A DNA stretch of 51,387 bases from Bacteroidales bacterium. GTDB lineage: Bacteria; Bacteroidota; Bacteroidia; Bacteroidales; UBA1402. Positions 25,223 through 33,421 of the stretch are shown here, piece by piece (position 1 is the stretch's first letter; every line of letters begins with the position of its first letter). Both the position numbers and the translations under genes were made by a program. The stretch lies in the NCBI GenBank assembly GCA_012718945.1, contig JAAYBL010000019.1:1-51387 (forward strand), written 5' to 3'. Below the pieces are notes generated by a model. The model ran no database searches, was not told where the DNA came from, and saw only the letters and a list, made by a program, of their open reading frames with translations.

Positions 25223-25786
25223 TTAGACCGTCAGGATTTCTTTTTCTTTGGCTGCCAGGATGTCATCCAGTTTCTTCATGTACTTGTCGTGAAGTTTCTG
25301 GACATCGGCTTCGGCATCCTTGCCCACGTCTTCGGGCAGCCCTTCCTTGACCATTTTCTTGAAAGAGGTATTGGCTTCCTGACGGGCATTGCGGATGCTG
25401 ATACGGGCGTCTTCCCCTTCGCTGCGTACTTGTTTTACCAGTGCACGACGGCGTTCTTCGGTAAGGGGAGGGATAGACAATCGGATGATTTCTCCGTTGT
25501 TATCGGGGGTAATGCCAATCTCCGAGTTGATGATGGCCTTTTCAATCTCCTTGATAAGGGCCTTTTCCCAGGGTTGAATGGCTATGGTTTTAGCGTCTGG
25601 TGTGCTGACGTTGGCCACGTTCGCGATGGGGACACTGCTTCCGTAGTAATTCACTCTGACGGGATCCAGGATGCGGATGTTGGCTTTGCCTGCCCTGATG
25701 TGAACCAGGGAGTCTTCCAAGTGGTTGGCGGCATGCTTCATGCCTTCTTCAGCCATGTCAAGCATTAATTGCACATCTTCGTTCAT
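25223..25786 (-). CDS. frr: Ribosome recycling factor
   Basis: A 187 aa protein that, with EF-G, splits the post-termination ribosome. Hallmarks are HIRAGKANIRILDPVRVNYYGS near residue 30-50 (here read as two adjoining motifs), the domain II segment IGITPDNNGEIIRLSIPPLTEERRR and the C-terminal helix ending LDDILAAKEKEILTV. Length is normal at 185-187 aa. The gene lies 12 bases after pyrH and its stop touches the start of rsgA, giving a compact translation-linked unit pyrH-frr-rsgA. The pyrH-frr order is conserved widely in bacteria. Confidence 0.96.
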   Translation of the reverse strand: MNEDVQLMLDMAEEGMKHAANHLEDSLVHIRAGKANIRILDPVRVNYYGSSVPIANVANVSTPDAKTIAIQPWEKALIKEIEKAIINSEIGITPDNNGEIIRLSIPPLTEERRRALVKQVRSEGEDARISIRNARQEANTSFKKMVKEGLPEDVGKDAEADVQKLHDKYMKKLDDILAAKEKEILTV

Positions 25787-25798
25787 TGGTGATAGGTA

Positions 25799-26509
25799 TT
25801 AATTGTGTACGTAAGTTCCGATTTTTTCACCCTTCAGTACCTTGAGCAGGTTGCCAGGCGTATCCATATCGAACACTACGATGGGCAGGTTGTTTTCCTT
25901 GCACATGGTCGTGGCTGTCAGGTCCATTACCTTGAGGCCTCTTGTGTAAATCTCATCGTAGGTGATGGTGTCAAATTTGGTCGCGGTGGGGTCTTTTTCC
26001 GGGTCAGCGGTGTAGATGCCATCCACCCGCGTGCCTTTCAGCATGGCATCGGCTTCTATTTCGATGCCTCGGAGTGAAGAACCTGTGTCGGTGGTGAAAT
26101 AGGGACTGCCGGTGCCTCCGCTCAGAATAACGACTTCGCCTCGTTCCATGCATTCGATGGCTTTGTCTTTACTGAAAAATTCTCCGATTGGCTCCATGCG
26201 GATGGCGGTGAGCAAGCGGGCTTTAACCCCCTCGGCCTGTAATGCAGAGCAAAGGGCCAGGCCGTTGATGCAGGTGGCCAACATACCCATTTGGTCGCCC
26301 TTGACCCTGTCGTAGCCTTTGGAGGCACCACTCAGGCCTCTGAAAATATTACCACCTCCGATGACGATGCCCATCTGAACGCCCAATGCGGCGGCAGCCT
26401 TAATCTGGGCGGCATATTCACTGAGCCTGTTTTCATCGATGCCGGCTTTTTTGGTCCCCATAAGTGACTCACCGCTGAGTTTAAGCAGGACGCGTTTGAA
26501 AGGTATCAT
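25799..26509 (-). CDS. pyrH: UMP kinase
   Basis: A 236 aa hexameric kinase of the amino-acid-kinase fold making UDP from UMP. Motifs include LKLSGESLMGTKKAGID at the N-terminus, GVQMGIVIGGGNIFRG, the acceptor region DQMGMLATCINGLAL and the YTADPEKDPTATKFDTITYDE segment (here read as two adjoining motifs). The start at MIPFKRVLLKLSGES is chosen, removing 11 residues of the ORF-track reading, which would begin at the promoter box. It heads the pyrH-frr-rsgA unit and is divergent from a TPR-protein gene with overlapping promoter regions. Confidence 0.96.
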   Translation of the reverse strand: MIPFKRVLLKLSGESLMGTKKAGIDENRLSEYAAQIKAAAALGVQMGIVIGGGNIFRGLSGASKGYDRVKGDQMGMLATCINGLALCSALQAEGVKARLLTAIRMEPIGEFFSKDKAIECMERGEVVILSGGTGSPYFTTDTGSSLRGIEIEADAMLKGTRVDGIYTADPEKDPTATKFDTITYDEIYTRGLKVMDLTATTMCKENNLPIVVFDMDTPGNLLKVLKGEKIGTYVHN

Positions 26510-26531
26510 GTGCTGTTCGTTTGAATGTGTA

Positions 26532-26539
26532 CAAAAATA
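26532..26539 (-). promoter_or_regulatory. -7 box of pyrH-frr-rsgA
   Basis: The minus strand reads TATTTTTG, an exact TAnnTTTG match, 22 bases before the pyrH ATG. Confidence 0.6.
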
Positions 26540-26551
26540 CACTTTTTCCCG

Positions 26552-26559
26552 TAACTTTG
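26552..26559 (+). promoter_or_regulatory. -7 box of the TPR-protein gene
   Basis: TAACTTTG is an exact TAnnTTTG match 39 bases before the ATG at 26599. It is only 12 bases from the opposite pyrH box, so the two polymerase sites overlap. Confidence 0.55.
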
Positions 26560-26598
26560 TGAAGCTCCCAAGGGAATTGTCAATCCATAGATGCTGAT

Positions 26599-27081
26599 AT
26601 GAGAACCAATAGAATCATCTTTTTCGCAAGTTGTCTCGCTTTGAGCGTGCTGTATGCATTCCCGGCCAATGGCCAATCGGTTGCACGTTTGTTGCAGGAT
26701 GCCACTCTCCGTTTTCAGGAAGGAAAAACCGCAGAGGCCAGGTCGTTGTATGAAGCTGTAGTGGCCAAGGATTCATCCTGCTACGAAGCACTGGCATGGT
26801 TGGGGAACTATTATTACTTGAAAGGAAAAGAGGAACTGACCGACTTGGATCGATCGTATAAAGAGCTGCGCGAACCTACTCGCATGCAGTCTGCCAGACA
26901 TCAGGAGGCGTTGAAGGCTGTTTATTTAAATTGGTATGCCAAGGCTGAGACTTGCTTGCTCAAAGCGTTGGATGTGCGCAAGAATGAACACCTGCAACAG
27001 CTCGCAGACGAGATTGAACGCTATAAACTCCGCATTGGATTGATAACGCCAACGGTGAAAAAGACTAAGGGAGAAAAGTAA
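26599..27081 (+). CDS. Small secreted TPR-like protein
   Basis: A 160 aa protein with an N-terminal signal peptide (MRTNRIIFFASCLALSVLYAFPANG, cleavage likely after NGQ). The mature part is helical with a TPR-like first repeat, LLQDATLRFQEGKTAEARSLYEAVV, followed by KDSSCYEALAWLGNYYYLKG, and a third helical pair near WYAKAETCLLKALDVRKNEHL. A basic C-terminal tail (KKTKGEK) follows. It is probably periplasmic and may mediate protein contacts; no partner is evident. Its last 17 bases overlap the end of birA on the opposite strand. Function unknown. Confidence 0.75.
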   Translation: MRTNRIIFFASCLALSVLYAFPANGQSVARLLQDATLRFQEGKTAEARSLYEAVVAKDSSCYEALAWLGNYYYLKGKEELTDLDRSYKELREPTRMQSARHQEALKAVYLNWYAKAETCLLKALDVRKNEHLQQLADEIERYKLRIGLITPTVKKTKGEK

Positions 27082-27799
27082 CTTCCTTAAACGCGTACGC
27101 CTTTACTTCTCCATCTTCACGTTCCAACAGTAAGTCTCCCTGAGGTTTAACACCTCTGATCTTTGCCTTGAACGTCCCCTCATTGTCCGAATAGGTGTGA
27201 AAACCGTCACGCCGGTGAAGGTTGTTGAGGTAAAAACGTTGGATGTCAACTACTTGATCTGTGCTCAAATCTTCCAGTACTTTACAAAGTTGTTTGTGTA
27301 GTTTGTTGGCAATTTCGTGCAAGTCATAGGTTTGTCCGGTGATGAGGGCCAATGAAGTGGCCTCAGGACTGAAGGTTGGAAAGTTGGTTTGATTGATGTT
27401 GAGACCTATGCCAATGATGGATTGTTCAACGAGGCTACCTTTGAGCTGATGTTCAATCAAGATGCCGCCCATTTTTTGTCCTTTACGGTAGAGATCGTTG
27501 GGCCATTTGATGACAACCTCGTCGACATACTCTCCCAAAACGTTGCGAACCGCCAGGGATACGGCCTCGCAGAGGATGAACTGGTTGTTGGAGGGAAGAT
27601 TTTCCGGCCTGTATAACAAGCTATAGTGGATGTTTTTGCCAAGTTCGGACAGCCACGTATGGCCTCGTTGCCCCCTGCCTGCAGTTTGGTCAAAAGTGAC
27701 GACGGCCATGCCGCAGCCGTTGAACGGGGCTGGTTCCTGTTCGCTAAGGTATGCGTTGGTCGAGGCGGTTTGGGGCAACAATAGTAAGTCTGAACTCAT
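27065..27799 (-). CDS. birA: Biotin--[acetyl-CoA-carboxylase] ligase
   Basis: A 244 aa biotin protein ligase that attaches biotin to carboxylase carrier proteins. Catalytic motifs are TFDQTAGRGQRGHTWLS (biotinyl-AMP binding) and VVIKWPNDLYRKGQKMGGIL with the conserved KWPNDL. The C-terminal small domain follows (GVKPQGDLLLEREDGEVKAY). There is no N-terminal helix-turn-helix, so unlike E. coli BirA it is a catalytic-only form that does not repress transcription. It lies 64 bases after yraN on the same strand and converges with the TPR-protein gene, overlapping it by 17 bases. Confidence 0.94.
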   Translation of the reverse strand: MSSDLLLLPQTASTNAYLSEQEPAPFNGCGMAVVTFDQTAGRGQRGHTWLSELGKNIHYSLLYRPENLPSNNQFILCEAVSLAVRNVLGEYVDEVVIKWPNDLYRKGQKMGGILIEHQLKGSLVEQSIIGIGLNINQTNFPTFSPEATSLALITGQTYDLHEIANKLHKQLCKVLEDLSTDQVVDIQRFYLNNLHRRDGFHTYSDNEGTFKAKIRGVKPQGDLLLEREDGEVKAYAFKEVTFLP

Positions 27800-27863
27800 G
27801 GTCGATTTCTAAAGGATGTTAGTGTCAAGTTATCAAATCAAAATAAGGACAACACGGTGCCAT

Positions 27864-28229
27864 TTAGGTATGTGTTGCCAGAAAAGCGTCTTCGAAATGC
27901 TCAATCTGCCAGTGACCTTTTTCGTAAACCAAGGCCATGACATCAAAACGGATGGGCATGTCCAATTTGTGTAGGTGCACGTAATGATGGGCAGCCGTTA
28001 CCAGACGTTGAATCTTGCGTCGGTCGACCGCCAACTCCGGAGCTTCAAAAGGTATACCGCTGCGGGTTTTTACCTCCACAACGACCAACCAATCCTGGTG
28101 CTCTGCAACGATGTCCAGCTCCTTGTGTTGCGAATACCAATTGATTTCGCGAATGGTATACCCTTTGTCCCGCAAGTAGTCGGCTGCCACCGTTTCACCT
28201 TCTTTGCCTAGCTGATTGTGTGCTGCCAT
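27864..28229 (-). CDS. YraN family (UPF0102) endonuclease-like protein
   Basis: A 121 aa protein of the UPF0102/YraN family, which has a restriction-endonuclease-like (Holliday-junction-resolvase-like) fold. The family signature is visible: GKEGETVAADYLRDKGYTI at the start, then the nuclease-like core ELDIVAEHQDWLVVVEVKTRSG, with the D...E-x-K arrangement of PD-(D/E)XK enzymes. Length is typical. Its cellular role is not established. It is divergent from the small ribbon-helix-helix gene and has a -7 box only about 14 bases before its ATG. Confidence 0.92.
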   Translation of the reverse strand: MAAHNQLGKEGETVAADYLRDKGYTIREINWYSQHKELDIVAEHQDWLVVVEVKTRSGIPFEAPELAVDRRKIQRLVTAAHHYVHLHKLDMPIRFDVMALVYEKGHWQIEHFEDAFLATHT

Positions 28230-28242
28230 TGTCTAAAAAGCG

Positions 28243-28250
28243 CAAATGTA
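28243..28250 (-). promoter_or_regulatory. -7 box of yraN
   Basis: The minus strand reads TACATTTG, an exact TAnnTTTG match, ending 13 bases before the ATG. The leader would be about 7 nt. Confidence 0.55.
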
Positions 28251-28375
28251 CATGTTTTGTTTTTCATGTGATAATTTTATTGTTATTTTGCACCGTATTT
28301 TGCGACGAAAACCGCATAGGATGGCGGTTGTCCGCCCGATTTACGGACAACCTGCAGTAAAGAACAGCCTCTCAC

Positions 28376-28573
28376 ATGAAACGAAACCTTCAGCGCGATC
28401 AAACCGTGTCCTTCTTGTTGAATGACCCTGAATACAAGGCGTTGATGAAGTATTGTGCGAAGTATAAAATCAAAAATCGCTCCCGCTTTATCAGGGAGAC
28501 CTTGATGAAAGCTGTCCTCACACGTATGACCGAGGATTATCCCACCTTGTTCAATGAACAGGAGATGCGCTGA
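28376..28573 (+). CDS. Small ribbon-helix-helix-like protein
   Basis: A 65 aa basic protein: MKRNLQRDQTVSFLLNDPEY begins with a short strand (TVSFLLN), followed by two helices (EYKALMKYCAKYKIKN and SRFIRETLMKAVLTRM). This strand-helix-helix layout with the RSRFIRETL turn is that of MetJ/Arc-type DNA-binding proteins. The strand residues would contact DNA in a dimer. It has no toxin partner beside it, so it is not an obvious antitoxin. It is divergent from yraN, and tadA follows 42 bases after its stop. Similar short proteins are, from memory, widespread in Bacteroidales. A regulator role is inference from the fold. Confidence 0.72.
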   Translation: MKRNLQRDQTVSFLLNDPEYKALMKYCAKYKIKNRSRFIRETLMKAVLTRMTEDYPTLFNEQEMR

Positions 28574-28615
28574 TCGAGCCACAACACTGCTCTAATCGAT
28601 CAAATCACTACTATT

Positions 28616-29050
28616 ATGCCAGACCACGAAGCGTACATGAAACTGGCCCTGGCTGAAGCCAGACAAGCCTACGAGCGCGATGAAGTGCCCGTCGGGGCTG
28701 TCGTGGTGTGTCGTAACCGAGTGATAGCCAGGGGGCACAACCTGACAGAAACCCTCAATGACGTGACCGCTCATGCCGAGATGCAAGCCATCACGGCAGC
28801 GGCCAGTAGTTTGGGCGGTAAGTACCTGGAAGATTGTACGGTGTATGTGACGGTGGAACCCTGTGTGATGTGCGCCGGTGCTTTGGGATGGGCCCATGTC
28901 AGCGGACTGGTATACGGGGCTTCCGATGAGAAGCGGGGCTATTCACGGTTTGCTCCCAATGCCTTACACCCAAAAACCGTTGTGGTCAAGGGCGTTCTTG
29001 AGGCTGAGTGCGCCCAACTCATGAGCGATTTTTTTCAATCAAAACGATAG
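28616..29050 (+). CDS. tadA: tRNA-specific adenosine deaminase
   Basis: A 144 aa zinc enzyme converting A34 to inosine in tRNA-Arg(ACG). The zinc site is complete: HAE at residues 53-55 (with the catalytic Glu55) and PCVMC at 82-86 (Cys83, Cys86). The PVGAVVV strand and the GASDEKRGYSRF region are also conserved, and match TadA rather than cytidine or guanine deaminases. Length is normal. It follows the small ribbon-helix-helix gene and its last 12 bases overlap the end of the convergent DUF4249 gene. Confidence 0.92.
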   Translation: MPDHEAYMKLALAEARQAYERDEVPVGAVVVCRNRVIARGHNLTETLNDVTAHAEMQAITAAASSLGGKYLEDCTVYVTVEPCVMCAGALGWAHVSGLVYGASDEKRGYSRFAPNALHPKTVVVKGVLEAECAQLMSDFFQSKR

Positions 29051-30055
29051 GGACAGCTTGAGGTTGCTCCCGGCGTAAGCCCCCAGAATGCCTATGCCGT
29101 GTTCGACATTGCTGTGTATCTGCACAGGCTCAGCAAAAGGACTGTAGGGGTCGTAGGCGCTGGAAGTTAGCAGGTACAGGTAGTAGGACTTGTCCAGCGC
29201 TTGCAAATCGATGATATAGGGCTCGGTGTCTTCGGACGCTTTTTTTGTACTGTCCAGGGGCATACGGCCGCTGTTGTAGTCTTCGTTGCTGACATATATC
29301 CATTCTTCCACGCCGAACGTCAGGGGGTAGGAACGCCCATCGAACAGTTCATCGGTGAAGGTGCCGTAGATATTGTAGGTTCCCATGTCGATGATTTCTT
29401 CCATATCGGCACCGGTCTCCGTCTCACCGAACACAATATCGTCTTTCGTGTACCAGATGTTCTCAAAATACCCTTCCTGGTAGTAATCCCGCTGACGTTT
29501 TACGACCAGTCGGTAGTAATCGGCCTGTCCACCCGGATCCTTGAACGTCAGGGTAATGGTCATCTTGTAATGGATGTTCCAACCCGTTGTGTCGCCGCCA
29601 ATTGAGTTGCCTTGGGAATCATAGTAATTGTAGGAGATGGGGTAAGCCTCTGGTATGCTGAGGCTGGTGTCAATGCGTTCAATGACAGGCCGCATGGGAA
29701 TCATCGTTTCGGCTGATACCGTCTGCAGGCCAGGGGCGGAGACGGACAACCGGATATGGTCACCCTCGGAGGGGCGGTAGTTGCTGGTGTAGCGACCGTT
29801 GGCTTGGTGAGCACAGTTTTCCTTGAACGTACCGTTTACGAACAGCGAGACTGTCGCGTTCTTTACCGTGGTAAACGTGTCCTGTGACACAAGGAAGAAC
29901 CGACTTTCAGTAACCTCGACGGATAGGGTGGTGTCTGGAAGGGCCACGGCATTGATGACCAGCATGGGCTCGGTGATGGCACCATCAAACTCGATGTCCT
30001 TTTCGCAGGCGGCCAGCAGCGCCATCAGGCAAAGTAAGGGGAGCAGGCGTTTCAT
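29039..30055 (-). CDS. DUF4249 family lipoprotein
   Basis: A 338 aa lipoprotein with signal MKRLLPLLCLMALLAAC and lipobox Cys 17 (ACEKDIEF). The body is beta-rich: LVINAVALPDTTLSVEVTES at the start, DHIRLSVSAPGLQTVSAETMIP in the middle and DLQALDKSYYLYLLTSSAYD near the end, with the terminal GILGAYAGSNLKLSL. This matches the DUF4249 family, which in Bacteroidota is nearly always encoded beside a TonB-dependent receptor, as here (5 bases downstream of the receptor). A surface-exposed partner of the receptor is likely; the ligand is unknown. The 3' end overlaps tadA by 12 bases. Confidence 0.88.
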   Translation of the reverse strand: MKRLLPLLCLMALLAACEKDIEFDGAITEPMLVINAVALPDTTLSVEVTESRFFLVSQDTFTTVKNATVSLFVNGTFKENCAHQANGRYTSNYRPSEGDHIRLSVSAPGLQTVSAETMIPMRPVIERIDTSLSIPEAYPISYNYYDSQGNSIGGDTTGWNIHYKMTITLTFKDPGGQADYYRLVVKRQRDYYQEGYFENIWYTKDDIVFGETETGADMEEIIDMGTYNIYGTFTDELFDGRSYPLTFGVEEWIYVSNEDYNSGRMPLDSTKKASEDTEPYIIDLQALDKSYYLYLLTSSAYDPYSPFAEPVQIHSNVEHGIGILGAYAGSNLKLSLSF

Positions 30056-30060
30056 ATGGG

Positions 30061-32490
30061 TCAGAATTTATAGGCGTAACTCAAAGATGGAATGATGGGG
30101 AAGATGGACAACTGGGTCAACTTCTTTATTTCTATGTAACGATCGTTGATGCGGTCGTAGGTATAGTCGCTGCTGGGGTAAACCAGGAAGGGGTTGAGGT
30201 TGTTGTAGGCATTGTACACACTCAAACTCCAGGTGCGGACCCCATGTTTTTTCTGCTTGTGGAAATTGATACCCAGATCCAGGCGGTGATAGGGGTTGAA
30301 ACGGTAGTTGTTGCGGCTGTTGATGTGGCCGTTGTTGCTGAACCACATTTGGGCGTCAGGGATATCCAGCCCATCGTATTCCTGCATCGCCAGGGTACCG
30401 CAGTTGCCAGTGCTATACACCCAGGTGCCGGATAGGTCGATGCGTTTGGTTAAGTTGTGCGTCAAAGTCAGGCTGATGTCGTGACGCCTGTCGTACTTGG
30501 CCGGGAACACCCGTCCGCCATTGATTTCCTGTCCAGGCCTATCAAAGAGGCGTTCCGACTTGGCCCAGGTATAGCCCAGCCAGCCTGTTGTTTTACCAAA
30601 GGAACGTTGTGCCAGGAATTCGACCCCATAAGCCCAGCCTCTGCCCATGTTGACTTTGTCTTCCCAGCCCGTGCTGGAGCCCATGAAGCTCGCCCCATCC
30701 TTGTATTCGATGAGGTTGTCCATTGTTTTGTAGTAGGCCTCTACAGAGAGGTCGATTTCATCAAGTAGGTTGTAGAACAGTCCGGCTGATACTTGCCTGG
30801 ATACCATGGGCTTTATGCGTTTGGTGACAGGAACCCAAAGATCGGTAGGCAGACTCACACTACTGTTGGACAACAGGTGGATGTACTGACTCATGGTAGC
30901 GTAGCCAAGTTTGGCCGATAGTTTGTCGCTGATCAGAAAGCGCAGGCCAAGCCTGGGCTGCAGCGAGTGGTAGAAGGTTTGCTGGACGGCAAATGTCGAG
31001 TAGTGTAAGCCGATGTTGGCTTTGACCAGGTCGCCCAGATTCATATTGTCTTCCACGTAAACCTGGAATTCGTGGGAATGCACGTTTTTATCGCCGATGA
31101 TGGTGTCCAGGTTGAAGGCTGTGGTGTCAGTGGATCTCATTTTTGCCACCGACACACCTGGTCTGAAGGTGTGGTTGGTGTAGCTGGCTCCGAATTTGAT
31201 GTCGTGGTCGGGGGTGGGCAGGTAATCGAAGTCAGCCTTGAACGTATAGTCGGTGATGCCGGAGAGGTACCCTACCATTTGTTCTTCCTTGAAGTGAGCG
31301 GGCGGGTTTTTCTGCCGCTGCTCCCACACATTGCTGATACCCAGGTCAAAGCGATACCGTGTGAACGAGGCTGTGGTGTTCATGAACAGTTTGTTCGTGA
31401 TAATTCTGTTCCAACGCAAGGCTGAAATCAGGTTGCCCCAGTACCAGTTCATTTTCATCCGACTTTCCTCCGTCAGGTTGCCACCCTCTTTGTAATGTTC
31501 TTTGAAACCGGCATAGATGGCATCGTCCCCCATGTAATGACTGTAGTAAAGCCTATCCTTGTCGGAAAGGATATGGCTCAACTTGGCGTTGAAATCGTAG
31601 AAATAGTATCCGGCCGACATACCGCTGAGGCTTTGATCGGAGGCGGCGGCAATTTTGATGAAGGGTTGTACCAAAATATCGGCATAGGTACGTCGCAACG
31701 ACACATTGAAGGTGGTCTTGCCTTTGATGATGGGCCCTTCCAGGTTGAAACGGGAGGCAATCAGGCCAACGGAGACATTTCCGTGGTAGGACTGGTCGTT
31801 CCCATCGTTCATACGGATGTCTACAACCGATGAAAGGCGGCTGCCGAACCTGGCCGGAAAACTGCCTTTGTAGAGGGTGACGTTTTTAATGGCGTCTGTA
31901 TTGAATACGGAAAAGAATCCGAACAAGTGGTTGACGTTGTACACGGGTACGCCATCGAGCAGGAGCAGGTTTTCATCCGGGCCACCTCCCCGCACATACA
32001 TGCCGGCTGACCCTTCGGTACCGGCCTGGACACCGGGTAACAGTTGCAAGGCCTTGATCAGGTCGGCCTCCCCAAAAAGGGTGGGGATGGCCTTGATTTG
32101 GGAAGCAGGTATTTGAACGGTACTCATCTGGGAGCCTTTGACGCCGGTTTCCCTGACATCACCGCCCCAGACGGTGACTTCGCTCAGTTCGGTGGATGGC
32201 ACCAATCGGATGTTGACTACGGTGTCTTTGGTCGGGGCTAGGGCTAACGTTTGCTGGGCATAACCCACGTAGGAGAAGCGGACAAGGAGGGAGGACGCCG
32301 GCAGGGTCAGCGAATAGAATCCATATGGATTGGTTACGGTGCCTTTGCCTGTTGTTCTTTCGAAAACAGAGGCGTTGATGAGGGTTTCTCCGGTATTGGC
32401 GTCCACAATGTGGCCACTGAGGGTGATGGCGTTGACGGAGGCGTAGGCCATCATGGAAAGCAGAAGAGGCAAAAGAGCTCGCACGTTCAT
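30061..32490 (-). CDS. TonB-dependent receptor with carboxypeptidase-like N-domain
   Basis: An 809 aa outer-membrane receptor. Signal peptide MNVRALLPLLLSMMAYASVNA, then a carboxypeptidase-regulatory-like domain (LSGHIVDANTGETLINASVF), a plug with LLPGVQAGTEGSAGMYVRGG and LLLLDGVPVYNVNHLFGFFS, then the barrel, ending SYAYKF with a terminal aromatic residue. It lacks the SusC signature, and no SusD gene follows; instead a DUF4249 lipoprotein does. Its start overlaps the stop of the DUF4834 gene by 4 bases (ATGA type), so it is translationally coupled to a phospholipid-synthesis run. Transport substrate is unknown. Confidence 0.93.
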   Translation of the reverse strand: MNVRALLPLLLSMMAYASVNAITLSGHIVDANTGETLINASVFERTTGKGTVTNPYGFYSLTLPASSLLVRFSYVGYAQQTLALAPTKDTVVNIRLVPSTELSEVTVWGGDVRETGVKGSQMSTVQIPASQIKAIPTLFGEADLIKALQLLPGVQAGTEGSAGMYVRGGGPDENLLLLDGVPVYNVNHLFGFFSVFNTDAIKNVTLYKGSFPARFGSRLSSVVDIRMNDGNDQSYHGNVSVGLIASRFNLEGPIIKGKTTFNVSLRRTYADILVQPFIKIAAASDQSLSGMSAGYYFYDFNAKLSHILSDKDRLYYSHYMGDDAIYAGFKEHYKEGGNLTEESRMKMNWYWGNLISALRWNRIITNKLFMNTTASFTRYRFDLGISNVWEQRQKNPPAHFKEEQMVGYLSGITDYTFKADFDYLPTPDHDIKFGASYTNHTFRPGVSVAKMRSTDTTAFNLDTIIGDKNVHSHEFQVYVEDNMNLGDLVKANIGLHYSTFAVQQTFYHSLQPRLGLRFLISDKLSAKLGYATMSQYIHLLSNSSVSLPTDLWVPVTKRIKPMVSRQVSAGLFYNLLDEIDLSVEAYYKTMDNLIEYKDGASFMGSSTGWEDKVNMGRGWAYGVEFLAQRSFGKTTGWLGYTWAKSERLFDRPGQEINGGRVFPAKYDRRHDISLTLTHNLTKRIDLSGTWVYSTGNCGTLAMQEYDGLDIPDAQMWFSNNGHINSRNNYRFNPYHRLDLGINFHKQKKHGVRTWSLSVYNAYNNLNPFLVYPSSDYTYDRINDRYIEIKKLTQLSIFPIIPSLSYAYKF

Positions 32491-32738
32491 GCAGATGGGG
32501 TTTTTTGGGGAGGCTTTGGTGATTTGATTTCTTCAAAGTCAACGTATTCACCCTCTTCCTGAGTGAATACTTTCTTGCGTTTTTTGCTGTTTTTTGGTGC
32601 CTCTTCGCCCATTTCTTCGGTATAACCGGCTTCCTGACGGAAGCGTTTGAAGCGACGTTTCAAGTAAGCACGGAAAAGCCATCCACCCATCATGGGCAGA
32701 AATACGAACAGCAAAAATAGGATCAGGATAATTTCCAT
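32487..32738 (-). CDS. DUF4834-like small membrane protein
   Basis: An 83 aa protein with one N-terminal hydrophobic segment (MEIILILFLLFVFLPMMGGWLF) followed by a basic patch (RAYLKRRFKRFRQEAGYTE), then a charged region with GEYVDFEEIKSPK. This layout matches the DUF4834 family of Bacteroidota. The ATG giving MEIIL is preferred: it overlaps pssA by 16 bases, whereas the ORF-track start would overlap by 106. The gene ends with a 4-base overlap with the TonB receptor. It probably sits in the inner membrane with a cytoplasmic tail; no function is known, but pssA adjacency suggests a membrane-related role. Confidence 0.78.
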   Translation of the reverse strand: MEIILILFLLFVFLPMMGGWLFRAYLKRRFKRFRQEAGYTEEMGEEAPKNSKKRKKVFTQEEGEYVDFEEIKSPKPPQKTPSA

Positions 32739-33421
32739 GATGCGGAGACAATGAGGGCCAGTAAGATGTACCAAGCAATACAGGCAGCCAGGCCGCTCCA
32801 CCCCAATAGTAGTATCAAGGGCAGGCAACCCAACAGAAATAGGTAGATTGGTCTGTTCTCTTTGGCCTTCAGGTGTTTGATTTTAAGGGAGAACATGGGG
32901 ACTTCAGAGACCATCAAACCGGCAAGCAGCAGGATGACGGGCAGGAAATAAGCTGGGTGTAACGGGGCTGTCAACCATTGGTCCAGACCAAACCCGGCTG
33001 TAAAAGCCCAGAACAGGCCGTTGGCTGGGGTGGGGAGCCCAAGAAAGACAGTGGTTTGCCGTTCATCCAGGTTGAATTTGGCAAGACGCAAAGCGGAAGC
33101 GACAGGTAGCAACAGGACCATCCAGGCCCAGGCTTCTGAGGCGCCGGTAGAGAGCGCTCCTGATTTGATGCTTGTGAACAATAGCATGGCTGGAGCCACT
33201 CCAAAACTGACAACATCTGAGAGGGAATCCAACTCTTTTCCCATGGGGGAATAGGCCTTCAGGAGCCTGGCGGCCATGCCATCAAGGAAGTCGAAGCCGG
33301 CGGCAGCGAGGATAAACAGGGCTGCGCTCTGCAACTGTCCTTGGAACGCCAGAATGATGGCCACGCAGCCTGCCGCCAGATTGAGGCAGGTAATGGTGTT
33401 GGGGATGTGTTTTTTAATCAT
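32723..33421 (-). CDS. pssA: CDP-diacylglycerol--serine O-phosphatidyltransferase
   Basis: A 232 aa inner-membrane enzyme making phosphatidylserine from CDP-diacylglycerol and serine. The CDP-alcohol phosphotransferase motif is complete: DFLDGMAARLLKAYSPMGKELDSLSDVVSF contains the D-G-x2-A-R-x8-G-x3-D-x3-D series (read here as DGMAARLL, then GKELDSLSD). The N-terminus IPNTITCLNLAAGCVAI is typical. About six to eight hydrophobic segments are seen. Its start overlaps the psd stop by 4 bases, so both steps of phosphatidylethanolamine synthesis are translated in a coupled way. Confidence 0.95.
   Translation of the reverse strand: MIKKHIPNTITCLNLAAGCVAIILAFQGQLQSAALFILAAAGFDFLDGMAARLLKAYSPMGKELDSLSDVVSFGVAPAMLLFTSIKSGALSTGASEAWAWMVLLLPVASALRLAKFNLDERQTTVFLGLPTPANGLFWAFTAGFGLDQWLTAPLHPAYFLPVILLLAGLMVSEVPMFSLKIKHLKAKENRPIYLFLLGCLPLILLLGWSGLAACIAWYILLALIVSASWKLS

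Noticed and set aside
25133-25768. 211 aa plus-strand ORF
   Set aside because: Covers frr and the start of rsgA on the other strand; both of those are clearly real, so this is a shadow.
28283-28300. TATTTTG sequences before the ribbon-helix-helix gene as a -7 box
   Set aside because: They are one base short of TAnnTTTG, and two equal copies exist; not strong enough to list.
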